Shown here: piece after piece, positions 1 to 8,350 of the stretch
Numbering within the stretch: the stretch's first letter is position 1
How the letters are laid out: the number at the start of each line of letters is the position of its first letter
Assembly: GCF_003313505.1 (NCBI RefSeq)
Contig: NZ_QMHO01000003.1
Coordinates: forward strand, 124,001-188,000
Length of the DNA stretch: 64,000 nt
Direction: 5' to 3'
Origin: Pedobacter nanyangensis
GTDB lineage: Bacteria; Bacteroidota; Bacteroidia; Sphingobacteriales; Sphingobacteriaceae
Position numbers and translations under genes: made by a program
The notes under the pieces: generated by a model
What the model was told of the DNA's origin: nothing
What the model saw: only the letters and a program-made list of their open reading frames with translations
Database searches by the model: none

Positions 1-1
1 G

Positions 2-556
2 TTATCTGTGGATACTTTTAGGGCTAAGGTGGCGGAAGAAAGTGTTTATGCTGGCGCACATTTGATCAATGACATCGCCGCGGGCAACCTGGACGAAAAA
101 ATGTTCGAAACGGTGGCCAAGCTGCAAGTGCCCTACATCATGATGCACATGAAAGGTACGCCGCAAAATATGCAAGATAGCCCCGCTTACGAAAATGTAA
201 CCAAGGAGGTTTTCGCCTACTTCAGTGAAAAAATCAAAATGTTGCAGAGCCTTGGCGTGAAAGACATTATTCTGGACCCTGGATTTGGGTTTGCCAAAAC
301 GCTAGACCACAACTATCAGCTATTGCACGAAATGGAACTGCTCAATTTCTTTGAACTGCCATTACTGGTGGGCTTTTCCAGAAAATCGATGATCACGAAA
401 GTCCTTGGTATAAAAACAGAAGAAGCTTTGAACGGCACCACCGTACTCAATACGGCTGCTTTGCTCAAAGGCGCTCATATTTTGAGGGTTCATGATGTAA
501 AAGAAGCCGTGGAATGTGTGGAATTGGTTAATAGGATTAGTTCACTGGCTCATTAG
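2..556 (+). CDS. folP: Dihydropteroate synthase, C-terminal part (cut by window start)
   Basis: Dihydropteroate synthase joins p-aminobenzoate to the pterin diphosphate in folate synthesis, in the cytoplasm. The reading frame is open from the first bases of the window, so the N-terminal third lies outside; the GTG at 8 is an internal Val codon, not the start. Family landmarks are visible in order: VDTFRAKVAEE, INDIAAG, MMHMKGTPQNMQ, ILDPGFGFAKT, GFSRKSMI and the closing RVHDV motif that contributes to substrate binding. The C-terminus is complete at a TAG. The next gene on the same strand is diadenylate cyclase, 117 bp away, a pairing common in Bacteroidota. Family identity is sure; only the missing 5' end limits the call. 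Confidence 0.95.
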   Translation, partial: LSVDTFRAKVAEESVYAGAHLINDIAAGNLDEKMFETVAKLQVPYIMMHMKGTPQNMQDSPAYENVTKEVFAYFSEKIKMLQSLGVKDIILDPGFGFAKTLDHNYQLLHEMELLNFFELPLLVGFSRKSMITKVLGIKTEEALNGTTVLNTAALLKGAHILRVHDVKEAVECVELVNRISSLAH

Positions 557-673
557 TTCATTGGGATTAATCTTTTGCTCGACCAACTGTTTCAACTAAC
601 CTCTAGTTACTGGTACCTAAAAATAAAACATTAAGAAAGGAAGAGTTAACCTAAATAGCTATCTTGTACAACA

Positions 674-1465
674 ATGAAAAACCTTGATTTCGATTTCCTT
701 AAAATTACCTGGATTGACGCCATAGATGTGGTATTGGTAGCCATTATCATCTATTACATCTATAGTCTTATACGCAACACTTTAGCCGTAAACCTTATAC
801 TGGGTATGGTGATTATTGTATTGGTGTACTATATTGTAAAGGGCCTGCACATGGAATTGCTGGAAGCCATTATCAATAAGTTCATGAGTGTGGGAATTTT
901 GGCGTTGGTGATTATTTTTCAACCAGAGATCAGACGTTTCCTGTTGCACATTGGCAAAACTACTTTCCTACAAAAGAACAAGGCCTGGTGGGGCTACTTA
1001 TTTGGCAGCAAGAACATTGAACGTGATAACCTTTTAAGGATAAAACCGATTATTGACGCCTGTAAAAGCATGAAAAAATCACGCACAGGAGCACTAATGG
1101 TATTTGTAAAGTATTATGATGATGAGTTTTTCACGAACAGTTGCGAAATCATCGACAGCAAAATCTCTAAGCGTTTGTTAGAAAGTATATTCCAAAAACA
1201 CAGTCCTTTACATGACGGCGCCGTGGTAATTTCAGAAAATAAAATCAAGAGTGCCAGCTGTATCCTGCCTCTTACCGATAACAACAAACTTCCTGCACAA
1301 TTTGGATTGAGGCACCGGGCTGGAATTGGTGTTTCTGAATCCACAGATGCCGTTGCAGTAATCATTTCAGAAGAAACCGGAGAGATAGCCTATGCCAAAC
1401 AAGGGCGTGTACGGATGAATGTTTCTTTTGGCGAACTGGAAAAACTACTTAATAAAGATTTTTAA
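674..1465 (+). CDS. cdaA: Membrane diadenylate cyclase CdaA
   Basis: This enzyme makes cyclic di-AMP from two ATP at the inner membrane. The 263-residue protein has three predicted membrane helices in the first 90 residues (about 14-32, 37-56 and 68-84), followed by a DisA_N catalytic domain. Both catalytic signatures are intact: DGA at 181-183 and RHR at 213-215, the latter followed by AGIGVSE. Length and architecture match the CdaA/YbbP family rather than DisA, which has an extra DNA-binding domain, or CdaS. The ATG is preceded by an A-rich leader with no Shine-Dalgarno sequence. The gene follows folP and ends just before a purine-rich stretch and a bidirectional terminator. The known targets of c-di-AMP are potassium and osmolyte transport; none of them is encoded in this window. 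Confidence 0.93.
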   Translation: MKNLDFDFLKITWIDAIDVVLVAIIIYYIYSLIRNTLAVNLILGMVIIVLVYYIVKGLHMELLEAIINKFMSVGILALVIIFQPEIRRFLLHIGKTTFLQKNKAWWGYLFGSKNIERDNLLRIKPIIDACKSMKKSRTGALMVFVKYYDDEFFTNSCEIIDSKISKRLLESIFQKHSPLHDGAVVISENKIKSASCILPLTDNNKLPAQFGLRHRAGIGVSESTDAVAVIISEETGEIAYAKQGRVRMNVSFGELEKLLNKDF

Positions 1466-1530
1466 GAGGAGTAAAGAGCAAGGAATAAAGAGCAAAGAGC
1501 AAAGAATAAAGACTAAGAGCTTAAAGCCAA
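1466..1530. repeat. Low-complexity purine-rich repeat
   Basis: Several near-copies of AAAGAGCAAAG and AATAAAGAGC follow one another directly after the cdaA stop codon. The tract looks like slippage-prone spacer sequence. The same word reappears in the stem of the following terminator (GGAGCAAAGATTAAAGAG), so it may have grown by copying part of that terminator. No function is evident. Confidence 0.5.
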
Positions 1531-1546
1531 GATTGCATTCAAATAA

Positions 1547-1597
1547 AAAGGAGCAAAGATTAAAGAGTGATCTCTAATTTTTGCTCCTTTATTTTTC
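1547..1597. terminator. Bidirectional Rho-independent terminator
   Basis: An inverted repeat of about 19 bp (stems 1547-1567 and 1572-1590, with one or two mismatches) is flanked by A-rich sequence on the left and TTTATTTTT on the right. It lies between convergent cdaA and the bacilliredoxin gene and can serve both. Confidence 0.75.
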
Positions 1598-1607
1598 TAT
1601 CTATGAA

Positions 1608-2018
1608 CTAGCAGTATTGCTCAAATGCACCAATTAGGTTTTCGGCAATCATTTGTGCAGGTCGGCCTTCAATTTGATGACGTTCAATGATGTGAACTAA
1701 TTTACCATCTTTAAACAATGCCATCGAAGGCGAAGATGGAGGGAAAGGTGCCATATATGATCTTGCTTGATCTACCGCATCTTTTTCCATGCCGGCAAAA
1801 ACAGTTACCAATCTATCTGGATGTTTTGCATTGGCCGCAGCCAATTTAGCTGCAGGACGAGCATTGGCAGCCGCACAACCACAAACAGAGTTTACCACTA
1901 CAAATACGGTTCCTTCGCTCTTAATTGCAGCATCAACCTCTTCGGGAGTGGTTAGCTCATTAAAACCAACATTGGTTAACTCGGCACGCATTGGCGCTAC
2001 TAAATATTCTGGATACAT
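1608..2018 (-). CDS. Bacilliredoxin, BrxA/BrxB family
   Basis: This family removes bacillithiol from mixed disulfides on cytosolic proteins. The 136-residue product matches the YphP/YqiW family over its full length: it opens with MYPEYLVAPMRAEL and carries the redox-active CGC motif at 46-48 in VNSVCGCAAANARPA. The rest is a thioredoxin-like fold ending in the usual acidic/aromatic C-terminus. It is monocistronic, with a shared terminator on its 3' side. The bacillithiol synthesis gene bshC at 59936-61522 in the same window gives it a plausible substrate. Whether it corresponds to BrxA or BrxB cannot be decided by eye. Confidence 0.9.
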   Translation of the reverse strand: MYPEYLVAPMRAELTNVGFNELTTPEEVDAAIKSEGTVFVVVNSVCGCAAANARPAAKLAAANAKHPDRLVTVFAGMEKDAVDQARSYMAPFPPSSPSMALFKDGKLVHIIERHQIEGRPAQMIAENLIGAFEQYC

Positions 2019-2152
2019 ATCTATTTTTTAAATGTGGCTACAAAAATAATCATTTTGTCTATCATTCTATGACTTTGGCTGCTTGGCAATTAAGTTTAAC
2101 ATTCAAATGATGTTTATCAATCCCATCAATTGCCATTTCCCACGGTCAAGTC

Positions 2153-2650
2153 CTATTGCAATTCCTTCAGCATCTGCCTAATTGCCTCTTCATCGGTAAG
2201 TGTACTAAAGCCAAAGAAAATGGCGAAAAGTACACAAAGCAATAATATAATCCCACTTAAAATTAAACCGATAATGGCGCAAACCCGGCCCGCATTTAAA
2301 TTTTTGTAGGAACTTAGGGTGTAATAGCTCATGTTGGCCAAATAGTTTTGCTTGTCTTTTCTGCTTAAAATTAACGCAACTATACCCAATACTAATCCAA
2401 CTACACCGTAAAAACAGCAACAGGTCACAATTGATAAAATACCTAATACCAAAACAATGGTAGCGTTGGGCAAAGCCATCTGCATACCACCAAATCCCCC
2501 GCCGTACGGAGGAAAAGGGTTATTGGGGTTAGGCCGATTAAAACCTTGAGAACCTTGTGGATTTTGTTGCCATTGTGGGTTCTGCGGATTCTGTGAATTT
2601 TCTTGATTTGGTTGGCTATTTGGCCCTTGGCCTTCTTGTTCCTCTGACAT
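2153..2650 (-). CDS. CCC-motif membrane protein (DUF4190-like)
   Basis: This 165-residue protein of unknown function has an N-terminal region of about 60 residues rich in Gln, Asn, Pro and Gly, then two hydrophobic segments (about 63-96 and 122-148). Three consecutive cysteines at 77-79 sit inside the first membrane segment, the feature that gives the Bacteroidota family its informal name. A short hydrophilic loop with SRKDKQNY separates the helices, as in DUF4190 proteins. It lies 6 bp downstream of the DUF2752 gene, so the two are almost certainly co-transcribed. The family is often found beside DUF2752 genes. No enzymatic motif is visible. Confidence 0.8.
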   Translation of the reverse strand: MSEEQEGQGPNSQPNQENSQNPQNPQWQQNPQGSQGFNRPNPNNPFPPYGGGFGGMQMALPNATIVLVLGILSIVTCCCFYGVVGLVLGIVALILSRKDKQNYLANMSYYTLSSYKNLNAGRVCAIIGLILSGIILLLCVLFAIFFGFSTLTDEEAIRQMLKELQ

Positions 2651-2656
2651 CGCTTT

Positions 2657-3010
2657 TTAGAATAATTGGTGATGATAAATCTTATAAAGATAATTGGTTA
2701 CAATGATAACGGTAGCAAAGATATACATCCCCTTGATGAGGAACGCACCGTTTTTAAAATCAAATTTTAAATGTAAAATGGTAAAAATGAACAAGGCTAA
2801 AATGGGCAGCGTGGCTGGATAAAACTTAAAAGACATCCAAACGTCGCCCTTCAACAGCGCCACAAATGACCTTTGAAGACCGCAGCCAGGGCAGTCAATG
2901 CCGGTGAAGGTTTTAAAAGGACAGGAAAGCAGATGTTTTTCGAGCCAGTGGGTCACTCCACTGCCCTCGCCAACTAGCAACAAAAAAAATACGACTGGCA
3001 TACCTTTCAT
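2657..3010 (-). CDS. DUF2752 small membrane protein
   Basis: The 117-residue protein has an N-terminal hydrophobic segment, a cysteine-rich stretch and a C-terminal pair of membrane helices. The diagnostic DUF2752 signature is present: CP at 30-31, then a TGIDCPGCGLQRS block with cysteines at 40 and 43. The family's function is unknown. It is the first gene of a two-gene unit with the CCC-motif protein and is transcribed divergently from the DUF1080 gene at 3099. The ATG at 3008-3010 gives an in-family length. Confidence 0.85.
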   Translation of the reverse strand: MKGMPVVFFLLLVGEGSGVTHWLEKHLLSCPFKTFTGIDCPGCGLQRSFVALLKGDVWMSFKFYPATLPILALFIFTILHLKFDFKNGAFLIKGMYIFATVIIVTNYLYKIYHHQLF

Positions 3011-3098
3011 TTAGCTGCTAAAATATTAAATTGCCTGCTAATTACACCTATGCCGTTTATTAAATTATTTGGATTATTTTTCTATATAAATATTGGAA

Positions 3099-3860
3099 AT
3101 GATGAAACGTTTGATCTTACCTGCATTAGCTCTTTTAGTGTTTAATGCCAATGCCCAAAAACCCGAAGATACTGAAGTTTATAAACCGGTACCTCCAAAG
3201 GTTAGCACTGGTGCCCATTTTGCAGATGCTCCTTCTGATGCCCTTATTCTTTTTGACGGCAAAAACCTGGACCAATGGGTTTCAGTAAAAGACAATAGCA
3301 AGCCTGCGTTATGGACCGTTGCAAACGGCGCATTTACGGTGAAAAAAGGGACCGGCAATATCCAAACCAAGAAATCATTTTTAAACTACCAGTTGCATTT
3401 GGAATGGAAAATTCCTGCCAACATTACCGGCAAAGGCCAGGGAAGAGGCAATAGTGGTTTATTTTTAGCTTCTACCGGCGGCGGTGACGATGGTTATGAA
3501 CTACAAATTTTGGACAACTACAACAATGATACCTACGTAAACGGACAAGCGGGCAGTATTTACAAGCAGTTTGCACCTTTAGCCAATGCCAATAAAAAAC
3601 CGGGCGAGTGGCAAACTTATGATGTGATTTGGACCGCTCCTACTTTTAAAACCGATGGTTCCTTAAACACACCTGCAAGGGTAACCGTATTTTTTAACGG
3701 CGTGTTAGTGCAAAACAATACCACGCTTACTGGACCTACGCAATACATCGGTGCTCCTTCCTATAAAAAAGCACACGGTGCATGCCCTATTAAGTTACAA
3801 GACCATGGAGACCCGAGCGAACCGATTAGTTTTAGAAATATCTGGATAAGGGAGTTGTAG
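3099..3860 (+). CDS. Secreted DUF1080 (3-keto-disaccharide hydrolase-like) protein
   Basis: The protein begins with a signal peptide (MMKRLILPALALLVF...ANAQ) and continues as a single DUF1080 concanavalin-like domain: LFDGKNLDQWVS near residue 50, then NSGLFLAS, DGYELQILDNYNNDTY, and the closing ISFRNIWIREL that is very typical of the family. Members act on 3-keto-glycosides or other sugars in the periplasm or at the surface, though most are uncharacterized. The open frame extends to a TTG at 3093, but the ATG at 3099 (or 3102) gives a normal signal peptide, so 3099 is chosen. It stands alone between divergent DUF2752 and ahcY. The substrate cannot be told from sequence. Confidence 0.85.
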   Translation: MMKRLILPALALLVFNANAQKPEDTEVYKPVPPKVSTGAHFADAPSDALILFDGKNLDQWVSVKDNSKPALWTVANGAFTVKKGTGNIQTKKSFLNYQLHLEWKIPANITGKGQGRGNSGLFLASTGGGDDGYELQILDNYNNDTYVNGQAGSIYKQFAPLANANKKPGEWQTYDVIWTAPTFKTDGSLNTPARVTVFFNGVLVQNNTTLTGPTQYIGAPSYKKAHGACPIKLQDHGDPSEPISFRNIWIREL

Positions 3861-3910
3861 AACATTTCGATTTAATAAAGATCGCGTAGTTGATATTCAG
3901 CTGCGCTGTT

Positions 3911-3932
3911 TTGTTTTATCACCTTAAAACAA
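3911..3932 (+). terminator. Weak AT-rich hairpin after the DUF1080 gene
   Basis: An 8-bp perfect stem (TTGTTTTA / TAAAACAA) with a 6-nt loop lies 50 bp after the stop codon. It lacks a T tract, so terminator function is only suggested by position. Confidence 0.3.
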
Positions 3933-4010
3933 GCCCAAAATCCGCTGCGTTACATGCCTTTAAAAGTTTCCACTTATGGTTAACCACTTACAAAAGCCAA
4001 TCTTTTGTAT

Positions 4011-4041
4011 TTTGCTTTCACAACCATATCTCGTAACTTTG
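4011..4041 (+). promoter_or_regulatory. Bacteroidota-type promoter of ahcY
   Basis: A TTTG at 4011-4014 (-33 element) and a perfect TAnnTTTG element (TAACTTTG, 4034-4041) are separated by 19 bp, which fits the known Bacteroidota housekeeping promoter. Transcription would start near 4048, giving a leader of about 20 nt before the ATG at 4068. Confidence 0.7.
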
Positions 4042-4067
4042 CTACTCAAATTTTAAACAAAAACAAT

Positions 4068-5384
4068 ATGTCATCAGTAGAGACAACTTACGTACCTTAC
4101 AAAGTTAAGGACATTTCACTGGCGGAATGGGGCCGCAAAGAGATCGAATTGGCAGAGGCAGAAATGCCCGGCTTAATGTCATTAAGAAAAGAATTTGGTC
4201 CAACAAAACCCCTAAAAGGTGCTAGAATTGCAGGATGTTTGCACATGACCATCCAAACTGCAGTTTTAATTGAAACTTTAGTAGAACTTGGAGCTGAGGT
4301 AACTTGGTCTTCATGTAACATCTTCTCAACCCAAGATCACGCTGCTGCTGCTATTGCCGCTGCTGGCATTCAGGTATATGCTTGGAAAGGCTTAAGCGAA
4401 GAGGAATTTGATTGGTGTATTGAGCAAACTTTGCACTTCGGTCCTGAGCGTCAACCATTGAACATGATTTTAGATGACGGTGGTGACTTGACCAACATGG
4501 TATTTGATAAATATCCTGAGTTAATTGCTGGAATCAAAGGTTTATCAGAAGAAACGACTACCGGTGTTCACCGCTTATATGAGCGTATGAAAAACGGTAC
4601 TTTGCACTTGCCTGCCATTAACGTGAACGATTCAGTAACTAAATCAAAATTCGATAACAAATACGGATGTCGTGAGTCATTGGTAGATGCGATCCGTCGT
4701 GCTACCGACGTCATGATGGCTGGTAAAGTAGCAGTTGTTGCGGGTTACGGCGACGTAGGTAAAGGTTCTGCGGCTTCGTTAAGCTCACAAGGTGTACGTG
4801 TAATTGTAACCGAAATTGACCCAATTTGTGCTTTACAAGCGGCAATGGAAGGTTATGAGGTGAAAAAATTCGCTAACGCAGTTAAAGAAGCGGACATTGT
4901 AGTAACCACTACGGGTAACTGCGATATCGTTCGTGGCGAGCACTTCAAAGCGATGAAAGACAAAGCAATTGTTTGTAACATTGGTCACTTTGATAACGAA
5001 ATTGACATGGCTTGGTTAAACAAAAACTATGGCCACACTAAGGTTGAAATCAAACCTCAGGTTGATAAATATACCATCGACGGTAAAGATGTCATTGTAT
5101 TGGCGGAAGGTCGTTTGGTAAACCTAGGTTGCGCAACTGGTCACCCGAGTTTTGTAATGAGTAACTCCTTCACTAACCAAACTTTGGCTCAATTGGAACT
5201 TTGGACTAACAGAGATGCTTACGAAAATAAAGTTTATGTGTTACCTAAGCATTTAGATGAAAAAGTAGCTCGTTTACACTTAGAAAAAATCGGTGTAGAA
5301 TTAGATGTACTTGATCCTCACCAAGCAGAGTATATTGGTGTAGCGGTTGAAGGTCCATTTAAACCTGAAGCTTACAGATACTAA
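4068..5384 (+). CDS. ahcY: Adenosylhomocysteinase
   Basis: S-adenosylhomocysteine hydrolase splits SAH to adenosine and homocysteine and keeps the cytoplasmic methyl cycle running. The 438-residue product carries the family's conserved blocks: [15 protein letters not shown], the substrate-binding [16 protein letters not shown], the NAD-binding [13 protein letters not shown] with its GxGxxGxG pattern, [11 protein letters not shown], and the C-terminal [13 protein letters not shown]. The open frame extends upstream to 4005, but the promoter motif at 4034-4041 overlaps that extension and MSSVETTYV at 4068 is a normal family start. It is followed 23 bp later by a strong terminator, so it is a single-gene transcript. 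No SAH or SAM riboswitch was seen in the short leader. Confidence 0.97.
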   Translation: MSSVETTYVPYKVKDISLAEWGRKEIELAEAEMPGLMSLRKEFGPTKPLKGARIAGCLHMTIQTAVLIETLVELGAEVTWSSCNIFSTQDHAAAAIAAAGIQVYAWKGLSEEEFDWCIEQTLHFGPERQPLNMILDDGGDLTNMVFDKYPELIAGIKGLSEETTTGVHRLYERMKNGTLHLPAINVNDSVTKSKFDNKYGCRESLVDAIRRATDVMMAGKVAVVAGYGDVGKGSAASLSSQGVRVIVTEIDPICALQAAMEGYEVKKFANAVKEADIVVTTTGNCDIVRGEHFKAMKDKAIVCNIGHFDNEIDMAWLNKNYGHTKVEIKPQVDKYTIDGKDVIVLAEGRLVNLGCATGHPSFVMSNSFTNQTLAQLELWTNRDAYENKVYVLPKHLDEKVARLHLEKIGVELDVLDPHQAEYIGVAVEGPFKPEAYRY

Positions 5385-5406
5385 TCTTAAGGTTTTTAAT
5401 ATGATA

Positions 5407-5441
5407 AAAGGGATGGTGTTTAAAATACCATCCCTTTTTTA
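5407..5441 (+). terminator. Rho-independent terminator of ahcY
   Basis: A GGGATGGT / ACCATCCC stem, extended by A-T pairs, has a 9-nt loop and is followed by a run of T residues. It begins about 23 bp after the ahcY stop codon. Confidence 0.88.
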
Positions 5442-5460
5442 TTTTACTTGAAAATATGGA

Positions 5461-5925
5461 CTAAGCTCCTATAAATACATCTACTTCGGCATTGGTCCAA
5501 TCAAAACTTTTAGCGCTATAGATTTCAAAATCATATTGGTAATTTCTTGGATAATCGGTTTGCCAAATCTCCCGCCAAACATTGGCCACGCAGTCGGGCA
5601 TTTTACCTTTGGCTACATAATGCACATATTCCTGTTCGGGAATTTGTAAGGCTTCCAAGCCTTCTGGCACTATCGCGTCAGCGCTTACTTTACAACCAAT
5701 AAAATAGGCAAAAGGCTGTGTGTGGTCACCGTCATAATCATAGTAAACGGCATAGCAATCATCAGCTATTTTATCATTGATTTGATGGAAGATTTTTTCT
5801 TGCTCGAAGGTTTGCCACAGTTGGCCACAATCTATACCTGATTGACCGTTGGCGTTGTAGGTTTTGCGGCCTAAACTGATACCAATTAACCTAAATTCGG
5901 GGATGTTTGTTTTGTTCATAACCAT
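5461..5925 (-). CDS. GyrI-like / effector-binding domain protein
   Basis: This 154-residue stand-alone domain resembles the GyrI-like (AraC effector-binding, SOUL/BmrR-type) fold. It opens with a strand ending in RLIGISLGRKT, has LWQTFEQEK and YAVYYDYDGDH in the middle, then YFIGCKV and the Tyr/Trp-rich end VWREIWQTDYPRNYQYDFEIY that is typical of these small-molecule-binding domains. There is no helix-turn-helix, so it is not a transcription factor by itself. Such proteins bind hydrophobic ligands, and some hydrolyse cyclopropanoid toxins; the ligand here is unknown. The frame has two close candidate starts (MVMNKT); either gives the same domain. Confidence 0.8.
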   Translation of the reverse strand: MVMNKTNIPEFRLIGISLGRKTYNANGQSGIDCGQLWQTFEQEKIFHQINDKIADDCYAVYYDYDGDHTQPFAYFIGCKVSADAIVPEGLEALQIPEQEYVHYVAKGKMPDCVANVWREIWQTDYPRNYQYDFEIYSAKSFDWTNAEVDVFIGA

Positions 5926-5990
5926 GATTTAGCGGGCACCAAATTACGAAAAACATTTAGGAGGATTGCCAGCCGTCGATGGTTGATTTT

Positions 5991-6102
5991 ATGCGATTAG
6001 TCGTTAGATATCTCCCAGCTATACTGTTGTTGAGATGACGCTAAAAAGAACGGACTGTATACGGTTAAAAGACTTACGAAGTTTTCGAAACTTCGTAAGT
6101 CT
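5991..6102. repeat. Intergenic palindromic element with a perfect 15-bp stem
   Basis: Between the GyrI-like gene and the GH3 gene lies a perfect inverted repeat at 6070-6102: a 15-bp stem, AGACTTACGAAGTTT and its exact complement, around a 3-nt TCG loop. It follows a stretch containing GAGATGACGC (6035-6044), a word common in dispersed intergenic repeats of Sphingobacteriaceae. The hairpin sits 14 bp past the GH3 stop codon (minus strand) and could stop or protect that operon's transcript, but it has no T tract. It is probably a REP-like dispersed repeat. Confidence 0.6.
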
Positions 6103-6115
6103 AAAGCGAAAAATC

Positions 6116-8335
6116 TTATTTCAGTTCAAAAGAAGATTTCAGCTTGATATCATTTGAGGCTGTACCTACCATCACCTTAAATTCGCCAGGTTCGGTAATC
6201 CATCCTTTTTCCTCCTGATAAAAAGCTAGTTTTTCTGGACTAAGCTCAAAACTGATTTCTTTGCTTTCTCCTGGCTTTAGTTTCACTTTCGCAAAATCCT
6301 TCAACTCTTTTACAGGTCTTACTACGGAAGCAAAGGTGTCTTGGATATAAAGTTGGGCTACTTCTTCTCCTTCTACCTTACCCGTATTGGTTAAGGTGAA
6401 ACTAACTTTTACACGTTCCTTTTGGTTAATGGCGGTACTAGATAATTTCAGATTGCTATAGCTAAAAGTAGTATAGCTCAACCCATGACCAAAGGCATAT
6501 TGAGGATCATTTGGCACATCGATATAGGCAGATTTGTAGCGGATATCACCCGATTTGGTTACTGGTCGGCCTGTATTGTAGTGGTTATAGAAAATTGGAA
6601 TCTGTCCTACATTTCTCGGAAAGCTGATTGGCAATTTACCTGAAGGATTGTAGTCGCCAAACAATACATCGGCAATGGCGTTACCTCCCTGATCGCCCAA
6701 CAACCAAGCATATACTACGGCGTCAGCTTGTGCTGCAATGGCATTGAATACCAAGGGACGACCTGCCATTAGCACCACAATAACAGGCTTTCCAGTAGCT
6801 TTAACGGCTTTAAACAATTCCTCTTGTTTGCCTGGCAAAGCAATATCACTCCGAGATTTTGCTTCTCCACTAAAATCCCAGGTTTCACCAAGAACCATCA
6901 CTACGGCATCTGCATTTTTCGCTGCATTTACGGCCTCAGCAAACCCGTTGGTTAAGGTATCTTTAACCGTTGTCCCTTGTGCGTAAGTAAGCTTCGCACC
7001 TTTAATTTTCTGTTGAACGCCTTCGTGAACACTCACCATATTGGCCGTATCAATATATACCGTCCAGTTTCCAGCCTGATCTCTTTTGGCATTTACCAAA
7101 GGACCAATGAGTGCCAAATTTTTAATGGATTTGCTCAGTGGCAACGTGTTGTTATTGTTCTTTAACAATACAATTGATTTTTGTGCGGCGGCCAATGCAA
7201 CGGCTTTGTATTTCGGATCATTCATCACCTTTTGCTCTCTCTTTTCATCAGAGAAACGATAAGGGTTATCAAACAAGCCCAATTCAAATTTTTTGTATAA
7301 AATCCTTTTTACCGCATCGTCAATGTATTTTTCCGCTACTTTTCCACTTTTTACCAACTTCTCCAATTCTTTTTTGTAGGCTTCGCTTTCCATATCCATA
7401 TCGCTACCTGCCACAATTGCTTTCTCTGAAGCTTCGTTTAAGTTTTTAGCAAAGCCCCAAGGAATCATTTCGCCAATAGAACCCCAATCGCTTACAACAA
7501 ATCCTTTGTAGTTCCATTTTCCTTTAAGGATATCACGTTGCAAATAAGCGTTTCCGGTAGCCGGAATGCCATTTAGCGTATTGAAAGAATTCATAAAAGT
7601 AGCTACTCCAGCATCAGCCGCTGCTTTAAATGGAGGCAAATAAATTTCGTGCAATTGCTGCTTGCTTAAGTCTACCGGGTTATAATCTCTTCCGGCCATT
7701 GAAGCGCCGTAAGCTGCAAAGTGCTTAGCACAGGCCATAATTCTGTCCAACGCTCCTAACTTCTCTCCCTGAAAACCAAGCACCCTCGCTTTGGCAATCT
7801 GCGAACCTAAATAAGGATCTTCTCCAGCGCCTTCCATCACTCGTCCCCAACGTGGATCGCGGGCAATATCCACCATGGGTGCAAAGGTCCAGTGAATACC
7901 CGAAGCCGCCGACTCTTCCGCGGCCACTTCTGCCGATCGTCTGATGATTGACAAATCCCAAGAAGCCGACTCCGCCAAGGGAATTGGAAATACGGTTTTA
8001 TAGCCATGTATCACATCTAAACTAAACAACAAAGGAATTTTTAAGCGAGATTGTAAGGCGATCGCTTGTATCTCCTTGGTGTCCTTTACTCCTTTTACAT
8101 TTAGCATGGAACCTACCATGCCGTTTTTGATATCGTTTAGCAAATAATTCTTCCTGTCGCTGGCTGGCCCAGTTACTTCCCTGCCCGAGTATTGGTTCAG
8201 TTGTCCAATTTTTTCCGTCAGGGTCATTAGTTTCATAACCGAGTCGACTCTTTGTTCGATGGATTTCCGCTGCGCAAATGTTTGAGTGGCTACTGCTGCA
8301 CTCAATAAAAGTGTAAGGCTTAAAAATTTATTCAT
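6116..8335 (-). CDS. bglX: GH3 beta-glucosidase/beta-xylosidase (BglX-like)
   Basis: This periplasmic exo-glycosidase releases terminal beta-linked sugars from oligosaccharides. The 739-residue protein has a signal peptide ending near ATQTFAQ (residues 1-22), a GH3 N-terminal barrel with the KHF motif at 204-206 and the catalytic nucleophile Asp at about 283 in VVSDWGSIGEM, a GH3 C-terminal alpha/beta domain (around residues 395-600) and a C-terminal fibronectin III-like domain ending in FKVMVGTASNDIKL. Length and order match BglX. It is the last gene of the PUL operon, 15 bp after the GH10 gene. The partner enzymes make xylo-oligosaccharides its likely substrate, but GH3 specificity cannot be read from sequence. 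Confidence 0.92.
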   Translation of the reverse strand: MNKFLSLTLLLSAAVATQTFAQRKSIEQRVDSVMKLMTLTEKIGQLNQYSGREVTGPASDRKNYLLNDIKNGMVGSMLNVKGVKDTKEIQAIALQSRLKIPLLFSLDVIHGYKTVFPIPLAESASWDLSIIRRSAEVAAEESAASGIHWTFAPMVDIARDPRWGRVMEGAGEDPYLGSQIAKARVLGFQGEKLGALDRIMACAKHFAAYGASMAGRDYNPVDLSKQQLHEIYLPPFKAAADAGVATFMNSFNTLNGIPATGNAYLQRDILKGKWNYKGFVVSDWGSIGEMIPWGFAKNLNEASEKAIVAGSDMDMESEAYKKELEKLVKSGKVAEKYIDDAVKRILYKKFELGLFDNPYRFSDEKREQKVMNDPKYKAVALAAAQKSIVLLKNNNNTLPLSKSIKNLALIGPLVNAKRDQAGNWTVYIDTANMVSVHEGVQQKIKGAKLTYAQGTTVKDTLTNGFAEAVNAAKNADAVVMVLGETWDFSGEAKSRSDIALPGKQEELFKAVKATGKPVIVVLMAGRPLVFNAIAAQADAVVYAWLLGDQGGNAIADVLFGDYNPSGKLPISFPRNVGQIPIFYNHYNTGRPVTKSGDIRYKSAYIDVPNDPQYAFGHGLSYTTFSYSNLKLSSTAINQKERVKVSFTLTNTGKVEGEEVAQLYIQDTFASVVRPVKELKDFAKVKLKPGESKEISFELSPEKLAFYQEEKGWITEPGEFKVMVGTASNDIKLKSSFELK

Positions 8336-8350
8336 TTGTTGTTTTAAGTT

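Noticed and set aside
3885..4067. SAH or SAM riboswitch upstream of ahcY
   Set aside because: The promoter motif leaves a leader of only about 20 nt, too short for a riboswitch, and no consensus core was seen.
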